Counted from the stretch's first letter, positions 1 through 11,108 are shown. The stretch is 56,069 nucleotides of DNA from Zygnema cylindricum (GCA_037447655.1 JBBHKE010000096.1:1-56069); one strand, 5' to 3'. The notes: generated by a model not told the origin, from the letters alone. Translations and numbers: made by a program.

Positions 1-1338
1 CCCTTATGTTTAAAGTGTTTTCCACTACTCTCCACTCTTAATAATTCTATCTCTTAACTACTAAAACACTACTTAGTTTGTAAGAGATTTTAGTGTAAAA
101 AATGCCATTGCTCCAATTTGGTTTAATCGCTCTTGACCTAGATCAGTCAGAATTTCCACAAAGTTTTCCAAAGGAAAAGATGTATACTCTTCTCTTAGAC
201 TTCACTATTTATCCATCATCGCCCTGGGCTCGCCTGGTCAGAGTCAACGCTCCGTTGAACAGGTTTTACCTTGGCCAATAATTGATCAGCAAGGACTCAG
301 ACTGACCAATGCAAAAACGTGCGAAATCTCTTACTAACTACGTAACATATATAACCAATCAAACGTTACGTTTCACTATGTAACATTTACGTGCAAAAGT
401 GCGCGCCAAACGAAACGCGACTTCGCACGAACGTGCGACGCAAATTTTGCACGCGAAACTTCATACAAAATTTTATAAACTAAAAGTGACGTTTCGTATT
501 GAAATTTGTACGAAAAGAACCATCTTGCGTACCTAACGAAATATAAATTTTGTTTGGTACTTTATAAACGTACGCCTTAAATTCCGCGGCTACACCGCGA
601 ATCGTTATTAGTGTCAAAGTATAAATAGTGTTGAAGAAAATTTACCATAATTGATGCTAATTAAGAATTTGAAATTTTTCAAAAAAATGGTGTATTTTAA
701 TTTCGGCGTTTATGCTAATTAGAGAATAACAAAAATGGAATATTCGCCGTACGATTATATACATTAATATATGTATCCGTACAAAATATTAGAAATGGTA
801 CACCGTCGCGAATTTAAAATATCAGTACATACTATACTAATTTACATGTCAGACTAATCCCATTTATTTTAGCGCACGCTCTTATGCGTGCGCGTCTGAT
901 TTAATTCATTTTTTGTAAATTTTCACTTCAAAAGGTACATTTATGTACGGTCTGACATCAACCGTTTATCACACTATTTATATTTTATTGTACTTTCGGG
1001 CTTGACGCTATTTTGTACTGTACCTTAATTAACGTTAAGGAAAAATTAAAATCATGTATCCTATTTGAAAAAAAAAATTAAAATTTTAATAACCCAAATT
1101 AGTGACTTTGATTCTAATAAAGATTCGCGGTGTAGATTGACCCTTAACTCGTAACAATGAACACCCATTCGTTCTTTTGACCTCGTGCTGTCGCCTAAAT
1201 ACACCAATCACTACATCTTTTAAAATACAACCCCTAATCGTGCGATTCTTTCGCGGATGTCTATCAAATTCAAAACTCTATATTTGTAACACTTAAATAC
1301 CCATTTACGATCAAGTTCGATCCACTATTACTGTAACA
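1..1338 (-). repeat. A1 3' LTR (cut by the window start)
   Basis: This stretch aligns by eye with 18911-19763, the 5' LTR of copy A2, apart from a MITE at 593-1132. The LTR ends in CTGTAACA at 1331-1338. It is followed by TCATCCCCTCG, which read on the minus strand is the polypurine tract CGAGGGGATGA next to a TGTTACAG LTR start. The first roughly 175 bp of the LTR lie outside the window. Confidence 0.85.
593..1132. mobile_element. TA-flanked MITE M1, 540 bp, inside the A1 LTR
   Basis: Terminal inverted repeats of about 30 bp begin CACCGCGAATC at 593 and end GATTCGCGGTG at 1132. They are flanked by TA at 591-592 and 1133-1134. The A2 LTR near 19556-19570 has the empty site, reading GGCTAGTTTGACC with a single TA. 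A TA duplication is the hallmark of Tc1/mariner-type transposition. No transposase is encoded, so this is a non-autonomous element. It is the longest member of the family seen at several intronic sites in this window. Confidence 0.9.
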
Positions 1339-1349
1339 TCATCCCCTCG
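1339..1349 (-). other. A1 polypurine tract
   Basis: On the minus strand this reads CGAGGGGATGA immediately before the 3' LTR. That is the expected position and composition of the plus-strand priming site of an LTR retrotransposon. Confidence 0.65.
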
Positions 1350-1598
1350 TTTTATTTAACTGGCCTCCGTTAAAACACATTTAATTCTCAAGACAAGACT
1401 TCTATATTATTATCCCTCCAATACCTTTGTAAAAACTTAGAACTTTTATCTTCTAAAGTTAACTCATCTTTTGGCCTTCCTAGATAATGCACTTGCCAGA
1501 ATATAGTATTGCCGACCTTAAACCGTTCACCAACCCAATCTATTACCCATCAGTGGACCTCAGGTTCTATAATTTTTAAAGGATCCAATTCAAATTCT

Positions 1599-2872
1599 CT
1601 AGTTGGTCGAAGATTTGCTGGTTTTAGTTGACCGATGTGTATAACTGGATGGATTTTTGTTGAAGGCGGAAAGTCCAATTTGGTAGCAACTGGCGATATC
1701 ATCTTGATTACAGTAAAATGGTCTAATGTACTTAGGAACAAATTTCCCCGTAGGATCCGATTGTCCCTCGATCTTACACTTGTAATGAGTTGTAGAAAGC
1801 CAAACCTTGTTACCTGTGCTTATCACACAATCAAGCTGTTTGCGGTTAGCATTTAACTCTTGGCTCCTTTGTGCCTCCACTAATGCATCCCGTACTGTTT
1901 TCCAAACTATTTGAATGTATTCCCAAAACTCAGTTCCACAACCTCTACTCTCTTGAGTGACCCCTGTTATTAAGTCCAATGCTTCTTTAGGTTGGTATCC
2001 GTATGCAACTTCAAACGGTAAGAATCCTTTACTAACATGTTTACATGTATTGTATGCAAATTACATTAATGGCAATTTAGATTCCCATGTGTTTTGAATT
2101 CCACTGCAAACAGTCCTAAGCATTTCCTCTAGTGTACGGTTCATCCTTTGTGTCTGTCCAGCTATCTGAGGATGATAAGAGGCACTCATTTTTAATTCAG
2201 TGCTTAAATTTTGCAGCAATTCTTTCCAAAATGCAGATATAAATTTAGAATCCCTATCACTGACTATTGACAGAGGGACTCCATGATGTCAGACCACGTT
2301 GTCAAAATATAACTTTACAATATCGCCAATAGAATTAGTAGTTTTGCAAGGGATAAAGTTTGCCATTTTACTGAACTTATCAACTATGACAATGATACTG
2401 TCATTTATTCTAGATGTAGCAGGCAATCTGACAATAAAATCCATACTGATAGATTCCCATGGTCTTTCGAGAATGTCTAAAGGTTTTAAGAGACCTATAG
2501 GTTTCTGGTTGCTAGGTTTTTTTTGTTGGTAAGGGACACAAATTTTCTCGTGTTTTGACATTTCTTTTGCCATCCCGGGCCAAAACAACCTACTGTGCTA
2601 CCGATTAAGAGTTTTATCACGACCCAAAATTCCTAAATGCTCATGGGCTCTTGTAAAAGTTGTTTTATTAGGTTTCTCACTTCATGAATGCATAATCTAT
2701 CTTTTGTTCGCAGATATAGTAAACCATATTCTATTCTAAATTTTTTGACATGCCTCTCATTCAATGGGTCAGAATTCCCTACCAAAATATTCTTGCAAAT
2801 CATATCAAAATAAGGATCTTTATCATAACCATTTCTAGCAGCATCTAAAATCAATTTATCTTGAACCACCAC
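1599..2872 (-). pseudogene. A1 integrase (broken)
   Basis: Three fragments in different frames. 2633-2872 carries the zinc-binding N-terminal region. 2289-2588 carries the linker and core start, with MFWPGMAKEMSKHE, a degraded cysteine pair and the catalytic-core entry WESISMDFIVRLP. 1599-1979 carries the C-terminal part, with VWLSTTHYK as in Gypsy integrase tails. Frame changes near 2590 and around 1980-2290 break the protein. Family assignment rests on the WESISMDF motif, which is typical of Ty3/Gypsy integrases. Confidence 0.8.
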
Positions 2873-3364
2873 ATTTTTTCAAAACATCTACTTAAAGGAT
2901 CTGCGACTACATTTGTCTTTCCAGAAATATGTTTGACATTAAATTTGAAATGTGCCAATTTTTGCATCCACCTAACCTGTCTGCCAATCAAAATTTGTGC
3001 ATCACTTAATCTCTGTAGATTAGAGAGTGCCTTATTATCACAGTGAACTGTAAATTCTATATTATGTAAATAACAACACCATTTCACCAATGCATGAACT
3101 ATTGCGAGTAATTATTTTTCCTGTGGTGGATAGTTCTTTTCAGCATCATTGAATTTCCTAAACTCAAAAGCAATAGGGTGAAAATGTTTGGCGACTTTTT
3201 GACTTATCACTGCACCTAGACCTTTATCCGATGCATCAGTAGTGATCACAATTTCAAATTCCCCAGCAAGATCAGGATACACCATTGTAGGGGCAAAGGT
3301 CAACTTCATTTTTAGTTCCTCCAAACCTCTCTCTTGATTGGTTCCCCACACAAACGTCTCCCTC
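2851..3364 (-). pseudogene. A1 RNase H domain (broken)
   Basis: Two minus-strand pieces, 3112-3351 and 2851-3090. The first contains VITTDASDKGLGAVISQ, the Gypsy RNase H start with its catalytic Asp. The second contains FTVHCDNKALSNLQRLSD and the exit motif HISGKTNVVADPLSR. A stop lies between them near 3100. The block runs directly up to the solo-LTR-like insertion at 3370, which separates it from the reverse transcriptase. Confidence 0.82.
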
Positions 3365-3369
3365 TCTCG

Positions 3370-4323
3370 TGTTGTCCATAGCTTATTTCAGCCATGGATT
3401 ACTCACGGAAACACCCACAGACTACCTCAAAAACAGCTGTGTTTCAGACGACACAGATTACTCCACAATAAACAAAATGATCTCAAACTGCACCAATATG
3501 CAGTATACCATATACACTGTAAACTCCCAAAGTTACAGCAAAATCCACCACGGCATCTAGAAGATATTAGCTCCAGAGTTTCCCAAAAAATAGCTGACAG
3601 CTTCACAAACTAACCACTTAGACTGTTCGCAGAATCTTACAGAGATACTGGAATACAATGAAACTTCACACACATATAGATTCTATATCATAGAATAACC
3701 CCACAAAGTTTCACATGAAAACACCAATCAGAGTGATCACACCAACAGGTCAAAGATGCAGAAAACAGTCTGCCATTACTTTGATTAACTTGACTGCGAT
3801 ACATAAAATAATCTAAGTCCTACAAGTTATACTCAGAGTACGGAGGCATACCAGCCGTACTGTATCTACTCTAATAACCTAACTAGTCAAAAGGACAAAC
3901 CTCTGTTGTACAGAATATTTACACCGTACTCTTCGTATGTCAGAAACTAAGCTACCACTAAGCAACCACTAAGCTACCACTATCGTTTAATCATCATTAC
4001 TTGAAATCTATCCTATTCATATTATCCGTAGTTGCGCTGGCTGCGCTTTCCGTACAGATCATAAAAATAACCGCAACTGCGTTGACTTAACTGCGTCGCA
4101 GCTGCTCCGTACCGGCGGCGCCTATTTTAACATTCCGTTTATTTTACATCGGATCGCTTCGCGATCCGCCGTCCATTTGTCATTGCTTGTTCACACCACT
4201 CAATGAGTCTTTTACGTAACTTTAATTATCAATCCGTTCGCTCCCCCAATCCGTGAATCTATTCAAACCTCCATATCAAATCGAATTAGCAGTTACGCAC
4301 GAAACTGATTTTTCAAAACAACA
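3370..4323. mobile_element. Solo-LTR-like insertion, 954 bp, TSD TCTCG
   Basis: The element starts TGTTGT at 3370 and ends ACAACA at 4323, a perfect 6-bp terminal inverted repeat with the TG...CA ends of LTRs. The 5-bp direct repeat TCTCG flanks it at 3365-3369 and 4324-4328. When it is ignored, the A1 pol reading frame continues without a shift from the RT tail into RNase H. It has no internal coding region, so a solo LTR left by LTR-LTR recombination is the simplest reading. It resembles neither family A nor family B LTRs. A small non-autonomous LTR element is the alternative. Confidence 0.85.
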
Positions 4324-4354
4324 TCTCGAAGTAAATTTGTCAAAGGTGTGGCGA

Positions 4355-4605
4355 TCATACTGAAGTTCCTAATATAAATTTCCTATAATAAGTGGCCAAT
4401 CCCAAAAATGATCTAACTTCTGTGACATTAGTGGGTTGCTTCCAATTTTGGATTGCAATAATTTTAGATGGATCTGTTTTAACATCTTCCCCACTAACTA
4501 TATGTCCCAAAAATAATTGTTCACTTTTAAGAAAACTGGATTTTGACAATTTTCCATATAGTTTTCTTTCCCTCAACCTTTCCAACACTTTCTTTAAATG
4601 AATTA
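4355..4605 (-). pseudogene. A1 reverse transcriptase, C-terminal part
   Basis: The minus-strand peptide contains KLYGKLSKSSFLKSEQLFLG, HIVSG and VRSFLGLATYYRKFI, the connection after the RT palm/thumb of Gypsy elements. It is the direct continuation of the RT segment at 10640-10872, from which it was separated by insertion of element B1. A stop follows YYRKFI near 4350. Confidence 0.85.
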
Positions 4606-4610
4606 CATGT
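4606..4610. other. Target-site duplication of B1 (left copy)
   Basis: CATGT at 4606-4610 matches CATGT at 10635-10639 on the other side of element B1. A 5-bp duplication is normal for Ty3/Gypsy integration and shows that B1 inserted as one unit into the A1 reverse transcriptase. Confidence 0.9.
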
Positions 4611-5102
4611 TGTAAAAGGGACAAAGATTATAGGCACAGCAATACACCACCATGCACAGCGGAAAGCTCCAAAGATCTTCCCGTAGCAACATCAGGCGCA
4701 CACATCAATAACAGACAAGATTGCGCTTTATTAATCAAGAGAGGATTAAAAAATTTGGCGCTCGCTGCGAAGGTCTACTCAAAAGAGTCTGTCTCGTACC
4801 ACGTCTGTCTCACTATTTAAACTAACAGTTAGTCAACCAAATACTGTACAAATGTAAATGTGGACCTTCGCGGTCAACCGAGATCTATCCACAATATTCT
4901 TCTAGAACTTTACGGTAAAATATACTTTCCGCGGCGTTGCTATACTGCCACGCAGTGTTGCTATGCTGCGCTACGTCATTCTACTAAGTTGTTATGCTGC
5001 TATGTTGCACTAATGTGGAATCGCAGCTGCGCTGCTCTACAACCGCAACTACAACAACCTACTTTCTAGCTACTAAGTACTCAACCTTGTAACCCTGTTA
5101 CA
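4611..5102 (-). repeat. B1 3' LTR (492 bp)
   Basis: Begins TGTAAAAGGG at 4611 and ends CTGTTACA at 5102 in plus-strand reading. It matches 10155-10634 and the B2 LTR at 16515-17006. Compared with the B1 5' LTR it keeps a 12-bp segment near 4778 that the other copy has lost. Confidence 0.95.
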
Positions 5103-5114
5103 GTGCCTCCCACT
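5103..5114 (-). other. B1 polypurine tract
   Basis: Minus-strand AGTGGGAGGCAC abuts the 3' LTR. This is the expected plus-strand primer position. Confidence 0.65.
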
Positions 5115-5475
5115 AAGGATTTAGCGTCCCGCTGAACATTGCTCACTCAAGGTACTGTAATTTCCCGAGCATGCCGTATGTTTCCTCACTGTACGCCTCG
5201 AATTCTTGTCGTAGGGTGTCAAGTTCTCTAAGCTGCCTGGACTAGGCTGGGCGCGAGGGCGGATGGCGGCTTTATTACAGAGGGTTCAGGGTTTCACGTT
5301 TGGACTCTGTGAAGCGTCGCAATGTGCGAGGGTATCGCAGCGTCCAACAATAATAAAACTGCGCTGCTGCGACGAAACCGAGGGTTCGTTGTCACCAATG
5401 TGGTGAAACACGATTGCGCCGTTGCGCTTTCCTGTTAGCGCAGTGGTGGCGCTGCGTTCCTCTGATGGTACCGTA

Positions 5476-6299
5476 TCAATGCTCCGCTGCGGTGGCTGCG
5501 CCGCTGTATCCGAGAAGTGAGGTAACCTCGTCGTTGCGTTTCTTTGCCGCGTTCCTAATATACTTGCGATGGTTGCGACACTGCGATTCGATCCTTTGCC
5601 GACCGATGCGATTGCCCCTCCGGTGAAGTTGAGTGTCCCCACTCATCTGAAACCAGCGCAGCAACGTAGGAGAATGCAGTTCCTCCTCGTTTACCCAAGA
5701 GTCATCCTCAGCGCCGTAGCCCTTCCAACGCACGAGATACTGGCTGGAGTTGGAATTCCGAGAGCGGCGCGACTTAAGGATCTCCTCCACCTCATACTCG
5801 TCCGAGGTAGCGTGAACATGGGGTAAAGGATATTTTGCCGTCGATTAGGAAACATCGAATTAGGGTCTCTGAATGGTTTAAGCAGGGAAACATGGAAGAC
5901 ATTGTGGATAAGCCACTCCGTCGCAATATCCAACTTATAAGCCACCTCTCCCACACGTGACATAACCATGAAAGGGCGCGTGAATTTCGGTGCCAATTTC
6001 TTAGAGAGGGCGCCCGGTAAGGAGAGGTTTGTCATATTAAGGCGAACCTTATCACCCACGCAAAAAAACGATTTCTTTCCGGTAGGAGTCGGCTTGCGAC
6101 TTTTGGCGATCCTTTGCCAGCTGGAGCGCCTTCGCCGCCTTTTCCAGGTTCCCTTGCAACGTTGTGGCAAAATCCAGAGCTGCCGGCGTAGGGCAGTCCG
6201 CGACCAATAAGTTTTGGGGAAGAGTGGGCTGTCGTCCATTGAGGGAAAATGGCGTAGCATTCGTGGACGAGTGCACCGCACTGTTGTACGCCACCTCAA
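5476..6299 (-). pseudogene. B1 integrase tail and chromodomain (two frames)
   Basis: 5691-6299 carries the integrase C-terminal region, with [16 protein letters not shown] and KLAPKFTRPFMVMSRVGEVA, the usual GPY/F-like module. 5476-5790 in another frame carries a chromodomain: MEEILKSRRSRNS, then QYLVRWKGYGAEDDSWVNEE. The YLVRWKGY...SWV pattern defines chromoviruses. In known chromoviruses this module guides integration to particular chromatin. The overlap in different frames shows a frameshift around 5700-5790. Confidence 0.88.
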
Positions 6300-7263
6300 T
6301 CGCTGTTAGATGGTTTACCCAATCCGTTTGGTGCACCGAAACATAAGCCCGTAACGCCTCCTCCAATGTCCGATTCACCCTTTCAGTTTGACCATCCGTT
6401 TGAGGGTGGTAAGCTGTGGACATCGCCAGTTGCGTTCCACATAGCTCAAACAGACCCCTCCAAAAGTGACTCACAAATTTCCGATCTCGGTCGCTGACGA
6501 TCCTCTTTGGGAGTCCGTGATGGCGGAATATCTCCCTAAAGAATAAGTCTGCCACATCTGGCGCTGTGGCGTTGGTTGTCGTGGGTAAGAAATGAGCCAT
6601 TTTTGTCAGGTAATCCACGACGACGAAGATAGAGTCATAACCTTCCCTCGTTAACGGGAGAGCAACGATGAAGTCCATCGATATCGCTTCCCAAGGAACA
6701 GATGGTATCAGAAGGGGTTGTAACAGACCCTGGTGACCCGATTCCGCTTTTTTTCTGTTACAAGAGTCACACATCCGGACATACTCCGCAATGTCCCGAG
6801 TCATGTTTGGCCAATAATACGCCTCACCGACACGTGCAGTTGTTTTATCCCGGCCGAAGTGTCCACTGAGTGGTTCATCATGACTTACTTTCAGTATCGA
6901 ATGACGGAGCACCTGATTTGTCGGTACGTAAAGTCTCGTCGTTTTACTTAGTCTGTATCGCCACATACCATTGGCGGTCCGAACCAATACCTTCCGTTTT
7001 ATCAGTTCTCTTAATGTCTCGTCATCGTCATATTTTGCCTTGATTCTACTTAGCCACTGCTTGTCCACTTGCACCGTACTGGTGACTGCGCTGAGTTTCA
7101 GATCTTGCACTGTGGTCGCCGCTGCTGTGTTCTTCTTCACAGAGCTAACGTCGACATCCTGCAATGTGTGCGATCGTTGTTCCGCCACTGGAGCAGCGAC
7201 TTCAAGTCTTCTCGACAGCGCGTCTGCCGGATTCGTCTTGGCCCGGCTTGTATTCAATGACAA
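6052..7263 (-). CDS. B1 integrase core (open frame of 403 codons)
   Basis: Long open frame carrying the end of RNase H ([12 protein letters not shown]) and most of the integrase. The zinc-binding HHCC region is visible as [14 protein letters not shown] and [13 protein letters not shown]. The catalytic core shows [33 protein letters not shown] and [19 protein letters not shown], which give the D, D and E positions. Integrase joins the cDNA to host DNA. The frame breaks before the C-terminal module and is shifted relative to the RT frame around 7200-7263, so no intact polyprotein is made. Confidence 0.9.
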   Translation of the reverse strand: MSLNTSRAKTNPADALSRRLEVAAPVAEQRSHTLQDVDVSSVKKNTAAATTVQDLKLSAVTSTVQVDKQWLSRIKAKYDDDETLRELIKRKVLVRTANGMWRYRLSKTTRLYVPTNQVLRHSILKVSHDEPLSGHFGRDKTTARVGEAYYWPNMTRDIAEYVRMCDSCNRKKAESGHQGLLQPLLIPSVPWEAISMDFIVALPLTREGYDSIFVVVDYLTKMAHFLPTTTNATAPDVADLFFREIFRHHGLPKRIVSDRDRKFVSHFWRGLFELCGTQLAMSTAYHPQTDGQTERVNRTLEEALRAYVSVHQTDWVNHLTAIEVAYNSAVHSSTNATPFSLNGRQPTLPQNLLVADCPTPAALDFATTLQGNLEKAAKALQLAKDRQKSQADSYRKEIVFLRG

Positions 7264-8728
7264 GTTCCGGCCCGAAGGTCTGGAGAAACGTCATCCAGCG
7301 CACTTGTTTCTTGGACAATTTCGGCTGTGTTTGCAGGTACTGCAGGGCGTGGTGATCCGTGATAATTTTGATCCGCTTCCCTTGAACGTAACATTTCCAA
7401 ACCTTTAGCGCATTGATTATCGCAATTGTTTCCTTTTCATGGGTGGCCCAGTTAAGCTCCGCTGCCTTTAGTTTTCGACTGTCGTAGGCAATGGGTTGTA
7501 GGCCTTTCCCGTGATCCTGCATAAGGATCGCTCCAATAGCCGTATCGCTGGCGTCTGTAATTATCGTCCAAGGTAGGTCCGGGTCGGGAACAGCTAACAC
7601 AGGGGCGGTAACCAACCGTTCCTTTAGCGTGTTAAAAGCTGCCCCTTGCGCCGATTTCCACTCGTAGGGCACGTCATTCTTAAGTAATTCCGTGAGTGGT
7701 GCAGCGATTTTGGCGAAACCTTTGACAAATCGTCGATAATAGGAGCATAAACCCAGAAAGCTCCGTAACTCCGTAATGTTCACCGGCTGCAGCCACTCCT
7801 TCACTGCCCTTGTTTTGTTCGGATCTACTGCGATTCCGTCCCGGCTCACCACATGGCCCAAAAAATCAATTTTCTCCTTCAAGAAGTCACATTTGCTCCT
7901 CTTTGCGTACAACTTATTCTCCCGAAGGACTTGTAGGACAGTTCGTAGGTGCTTCATGTGTTCCTCCAATGTTCTGCTATACACCAAGATGTCGTCTAAA
8001 AAGACGATTACAAATGCGTCCAGATATTGTCGAAAGATGGAGTTCATCAGATGCATAAAAGTCGCCGGCGCATTGGTTAACCCAAACGGCATTACCCGAA
8101 ACTGGAAATGACCATACCGAGTTCTAAACGCCGTCTTTTCCACATCCTCGTCAGCAATTCTAATCTGGTGATAGCCGCTCCGCAGATCTATCTTTGAGAA
8201 ATATTTAGCACCTCGAAGTCGGTCTAACAATTCGTCTATTCTCGGTAAAGGGTACGTATTCTTGATCATTAACTTGTTTAGCGCTCGGTAGTCCACACAC
8301 ATACGGAAACCTCCATCTTTTTTATTCACGAAAAGAACGGGGGCTCCATACGGTGACTTGCTCGGTTCTATTGCTCCGGCTTCGACCAACTCCGCGAGTT
8401 GCTTTTTGAGTTCGTCTAATTCGGTGTTACTCATCTTGTACATCCGATTAGTCGGGGGTGCCGCTCTGGGAACAAGTTCTATCTTGTGATCTACTTCGCG
8501 CTTCGGAGGTAAGCCCTCGGGGAGCTTCGGGGGAAAAACATCTACGTACTCCTCGAGAAGTTTTGTCACGACTTCCAAGCCCTCTTCGGAAGTCTTGCCG
8601 GTGTCGTCACTTTCTTTTGAGTCGAAGTCGGGATCCTTCTTCTTCCATTCCTCCGGGATCTCCTCCTTCGCCTCCTCCATGGGCTGGACGACCGCTACAC
8701 TAATAGTTTCCCCTTTTCTGAGTGCCAT
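7202..8728 (-). CDS. B1 reverse transcriptase-RNase H (open frame of 508 codons)
   Basis: The open frame shows Gypsy RT motifs in order: [67 protein letters not shown] and the catalytic FLDDILVYS. The RNase H start is [20 protein letters not shown]. It ends in a frame change after EYKPGQDE, where ALSRR should follow. Reverse transcriptase copies element RNA and RNase H removes the RNA strand. It overlaps the integrase frame by about 60 bp, which marks the frameshift. Confidence 0.93.
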   Translation of the reverse strand: MALRKGETISVAVVQPMEEAKEEIPEEWKKKDPDFDSKESDDTGKTSEEGLEVVTKLLEEYVDVFPPKLPEGLPPKREVDHKIELVPRAAPPTNRMYKMSNTELDELKKQLAELVEAGAIEPSKSPYGAPVLFVNKKDGGFRMCVDYRALNKLMIKNTYPLPRIDELLDRLRGAKYFSKIDLRSGYHQIRIADEDVEKTAFRTRYGHFQFRVMPFGLTNAPATFMHLMNSIFRQYLDAFVIVFLDDILVYSRTLEEHMKHLRTVLQVLRENKLYAKRSKCDFLKEKIDFLGHVVSRDGIAVDPNKTRAVKEWLQPVNITELRSFLGLCSYYRRFVKGFAKIAAPLTELLKNDVPYEWKSAQGAAFNTLKERLVTAPVLAVPDPDLPWTIITDASDTAIGAILMQDHGKGLQPIAYDSRKLKAAELNWATHEKETIAIINALKVWKCYVQGKRIKIITDHHALQYLQTQPKLSKKQVRWMTFLQTFGPELVIEYKPGQDESGRRAVEKT

Positions 8729-8803
8729 CTTAAGCTGTAAAGCCGAAAGTAGGCGTCCCTCTTCCGATCCTTGACCAGCCGCTCCCGCTTTTACCTCAAA
8801 CTC

Positions 8804-9385
8804 TTATTCGCCCTTCTTCACTCTCATGGCCCCACTTCTCCAATCGATTGTCCGATTCCATTTTTGCAACCACGGCTTCCCCAAGATTACTTCATGGTCC
8901 CCAAGAGGTAATACATGAAGAGTGTCGTACCATCGGAATCTCCCGATGCCTACACGTAACCTCGCGGTACGATGGGTAATGGATAAGGAACTTCCGTCTG
9001 CCAACTGCACCGACTGCTGATTCGTAAGCACCACGAGAGGAAGCTTCAACTTTTTCACCGTTGCCTCGTTGATGAAATTTCCCGATGCTCCGGAGTCCAC
9101 CATGAAGCTGGTTGCCCACACTCCGATTTGACCCCGAAATATCAAAGGGTCTCCTCCTTCACCGGCTAACCTCATGACGTTAAGTTTCCCCTTTCCTGCA
9201 TATTTCCGTTTTGGATAATCACGGGCCATATGGTCCGGGGAACCGCACTGGAAGCATAAGCCATTCTGCCTTCTGCGTTGGAGCTCCTTCGGTGATAGGT
9301 AGTTGGCCTTGGTCTTGATAGTTTTCTTTTTTTTCCGCAGTACGTTGACCACCTCCTTATCCTCATCAATTGCTCTAAGCTCCAT
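8804..9385 (-). CDS. B1 gag zinc knuckle and aspartic protease
   Basis: Contains LCFQCGSPDHMARDYPKRK, a CCHC zinc knuckle whose last Cys has become Tyr (DYP in place of ECP in copy B2). The retropepsin motif FMVDSGASGNFINEAT follows, then DHEVILGKPWLQKWN near the C-terminus. The protease cleaves the polyprotein. The loss of a zinc ligand is a visible decay mark. Confidence 0.88.
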   Translation of the reverse strand: MELRAIDEDKEVVNVLRKKKKTIKTKANYLSPKELQRRRQNGLCFQCGSPDHMARDYPKRKYAGKGKLNVMRLAGEGGDPLIFRGQIGVWATSFMVDSGASGNFINEATVKKLKLPLVVLTNQQSVQLADGSSLSITHRTARLRVGIGRFRWYDTLHVLPLGDHEVILGKPWLQKWNRTIDWRSGAMRVKKGE

Positions 9386-10120
9386 GGGAGTTGGACCATC
9401 ATCTCGACGACCCCCTCCACCACTATTAAACCCAAAATGATAAGGTCGTCGGAGATGAAGTCGACTGAATCGGTCCGCTCAGCAAACTGAATGATTGCTG
9501 AGAGACTAGGAGTTGTGCTTTCCCAAGCGAGCCATTGTTCCACATCCCTACGAATAAAGGATTTGAGCCCCTTCACATAGCGATCCACAGCTTCATATTC
9601 CTTCATCGTAGGTATTTGAACCTTACACTCCAAAAATTGTTGCGTAAACTCCAACACCGAAGTTCGTTGCTTCAACGGTGCGATCTTATCTCGTGTAGCC
9701 TTAACCGTATTAACAGGCTGCCAGGCGTCTCGGAGGAACTAGACGAAAAGAGCCCAAACGGTCGGTATCTCATCACTCTCCACCAATGTCCTCTACCATG
9801 CACCCGCTGCCCCCTTAAGAAGACCACCTGCGCAGTGAATCTTCTCTCGGTCCGACAGGCTAGGAAAATTCTCGAGATAATTCGCAACAGAGAATAGCCA
9901 TGTGTCCAGGTTCATGTGTCTTGCGGGGTCAAACTCGTCAGGAAGTCGTAATTTCGGTCTCGTGGAGTCTCTCTCCATGCCTCCATGAGGTCGCTCACCA
10001 AGACGAGATTCCAAAGCTGCAACGGTGTTGCTCAGCTGCGCGTTCTGTAATCTCACGCTTTTCTAGCTCCTTGAGAACTTGGGCTAACGTTTCTGTAGTA
10101 GACACGCCGTGTTCGGCCAT
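9172..10120 (-). pseudogene. B1 gag (frameshifted)
   Basis: The gag start is the ATG at 10120 (minus), MAEHGVSTTETLAQVL. Relative to copy B2 there is one extra T near 10061 that shifts the frame. The segment 9793-10056 contains FDPARHMNLDTWLFSVANYL and ends at a TAG where B2 has TGG. The segment 9172-9675 contains LEFTQQFLECKVQIPTMKEY. Gag would form the particle. This copy cannot make it intact. Confidence 0.85.
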
Positions 10121-10140
10121 GCTGTCGGGTCACGGGGAAT

Positions 10141-10153
10141 AGCTCTGATACCA
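10141..10153 (-). other. B1 primer-binding site (initiator-Met type)
   Basis: Minus-strand TGGTATCAGAGCT lies one base inside the 5' LTR. TGGTATCAGAGC is the standard plant retrotransposon site complementary to the 3' end of initiator methionine tRNA. Confidence 0.9.
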
Positions 10154-10154
10154 G

Positions 10155-10634
10155 TGTAAAAAGGACAAGGATTATAGGCACAGCAATACACCACCATGCA
10201 CAGCGGAAAGCTCCAAAGATCTTCTCGTAGCAACAGCAGGCGCACACAGCAATAACAGACAAGATTGCGCTTTATTACTCAAGAGAGGATTACAAAATTC
10301 GGCGCTCGCTGCGAAGGAGTCTGTCTCGTACTACGTCTGTCTCACTATTTAAACTAACTGCTAGTCAACCCAATACTGTACAAATGTACACGTGGACCTT
10401 CGCGGTCAACCGAGATCTTTCCATAATATTCTTCTAGAACTATACGGTAAAATATACTTTCCGCGGCGTTGCTATACTGCTACGCAGCGTTGCTATGCTG
10501 CGCTACGTCAATCTACTAAGTTGCTATCCTGCTATGTTGCGCTAATCTGGAATCGCAGCTGCGCTGCTCTGCAACCGCAACTATAACAGCCTACTTTCTA
10601 GCCACTAAGTACTCAACCTTGTAACCATGTTACA
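10155..10634 (-). repeat. B1 5' LTR (480 bp)
   Basis: Begins TGTAAAAAGG at 10155 and ends ATGTTACA at 10634, followed by the target duplication CATGT at 10635-10639. It is about 94% identical by eye to the 3' LTR. Confidence 0.95.
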
Positions 10635-10639
10635 CATGT

Positions 10640-11108
10640 TGTTCTTTACATTCGCTGTAAATTAGAATATCATCTATAAACACATGAACAACCTCATCTA
10701 TATAATGTGAAAAGGTTTGGTCCAATAATCTTTGATAAGTAGGCGGTGCATTCGTTAATTCAAATGGCATCACTATCCATTCAAAATGACCGACTCTAGT
10801 TTTGAACGTAGTTTTGTCAACATCTTCTGTTTTAATTCGCACCTGATTAAAGCCACTACGGAGATCAATCAAAAAAATTTATTTAGCACCTGTCAAACTA
10901 TCTATTAGATCAGAAATTTAAGGTAACGGATACTTATCTTTCACTGTAATCTTGTTTAGACTATGATAGTCAACACACATTCTCAATGTTCCGTCCTTTT
11001 TTTTGACGAAGAGAACTGGTGCTCCGTACTGTGATTTGCTTGGCTGAACATGTCTTTTCTCCTTAGCTCATTGATATGTTTTCTTAACTCGTTCTACTCA
11101 AAGAAACT
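10640..11108 (-). pseudogene. A1 reverse transcriptase, N-terminal part
   Basis: 10640-10872 encodes MIDLRSGFNQVRIKTEDVDK, GHFEWIVMPFELTNAPPTYQ and the catalytic FIDDILIYS. Upstream, to about 11108, the sequence still carries recognisable RT N-terminal motifs with stops. It joins the RT tail at 4355-4605 across element B1. The break falls shortly after FIDDILIYS. Confidence 0.85.

Larger units (their letters stand above)
4611..10634 (-). mobile_element. Complete Ty3/Gypsy chromovirus B1 with both LTRs
   Basis: A 6.0-kb element on the minus strand with two LTRs (10155-10634 as 5', 4611-5102 as 3'), an initiator-Met-type primer-binding site at 10141-10153, a polypurine tract at 5103-5114, and a CATGT target duplication. 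Domains in order are gag with a CCHC knuckle, aspartic protease, reverse transcriptase, RNase H, integrase and chromodomain. Counting by eye, the LTRs differ at about 29 of 480 aligned bases plus one 12-bp indel (about 6%), so the insertion is not recent. Several frameshifts and stops make it non-autonomous now. Confidence 0.95.

Noticed and set aside
3338-3613. Plus-strand open frames of 63-91 codons
   Set aside because: They straddle the border of the solo-LTR-like insertion and have no domain; chance frames.
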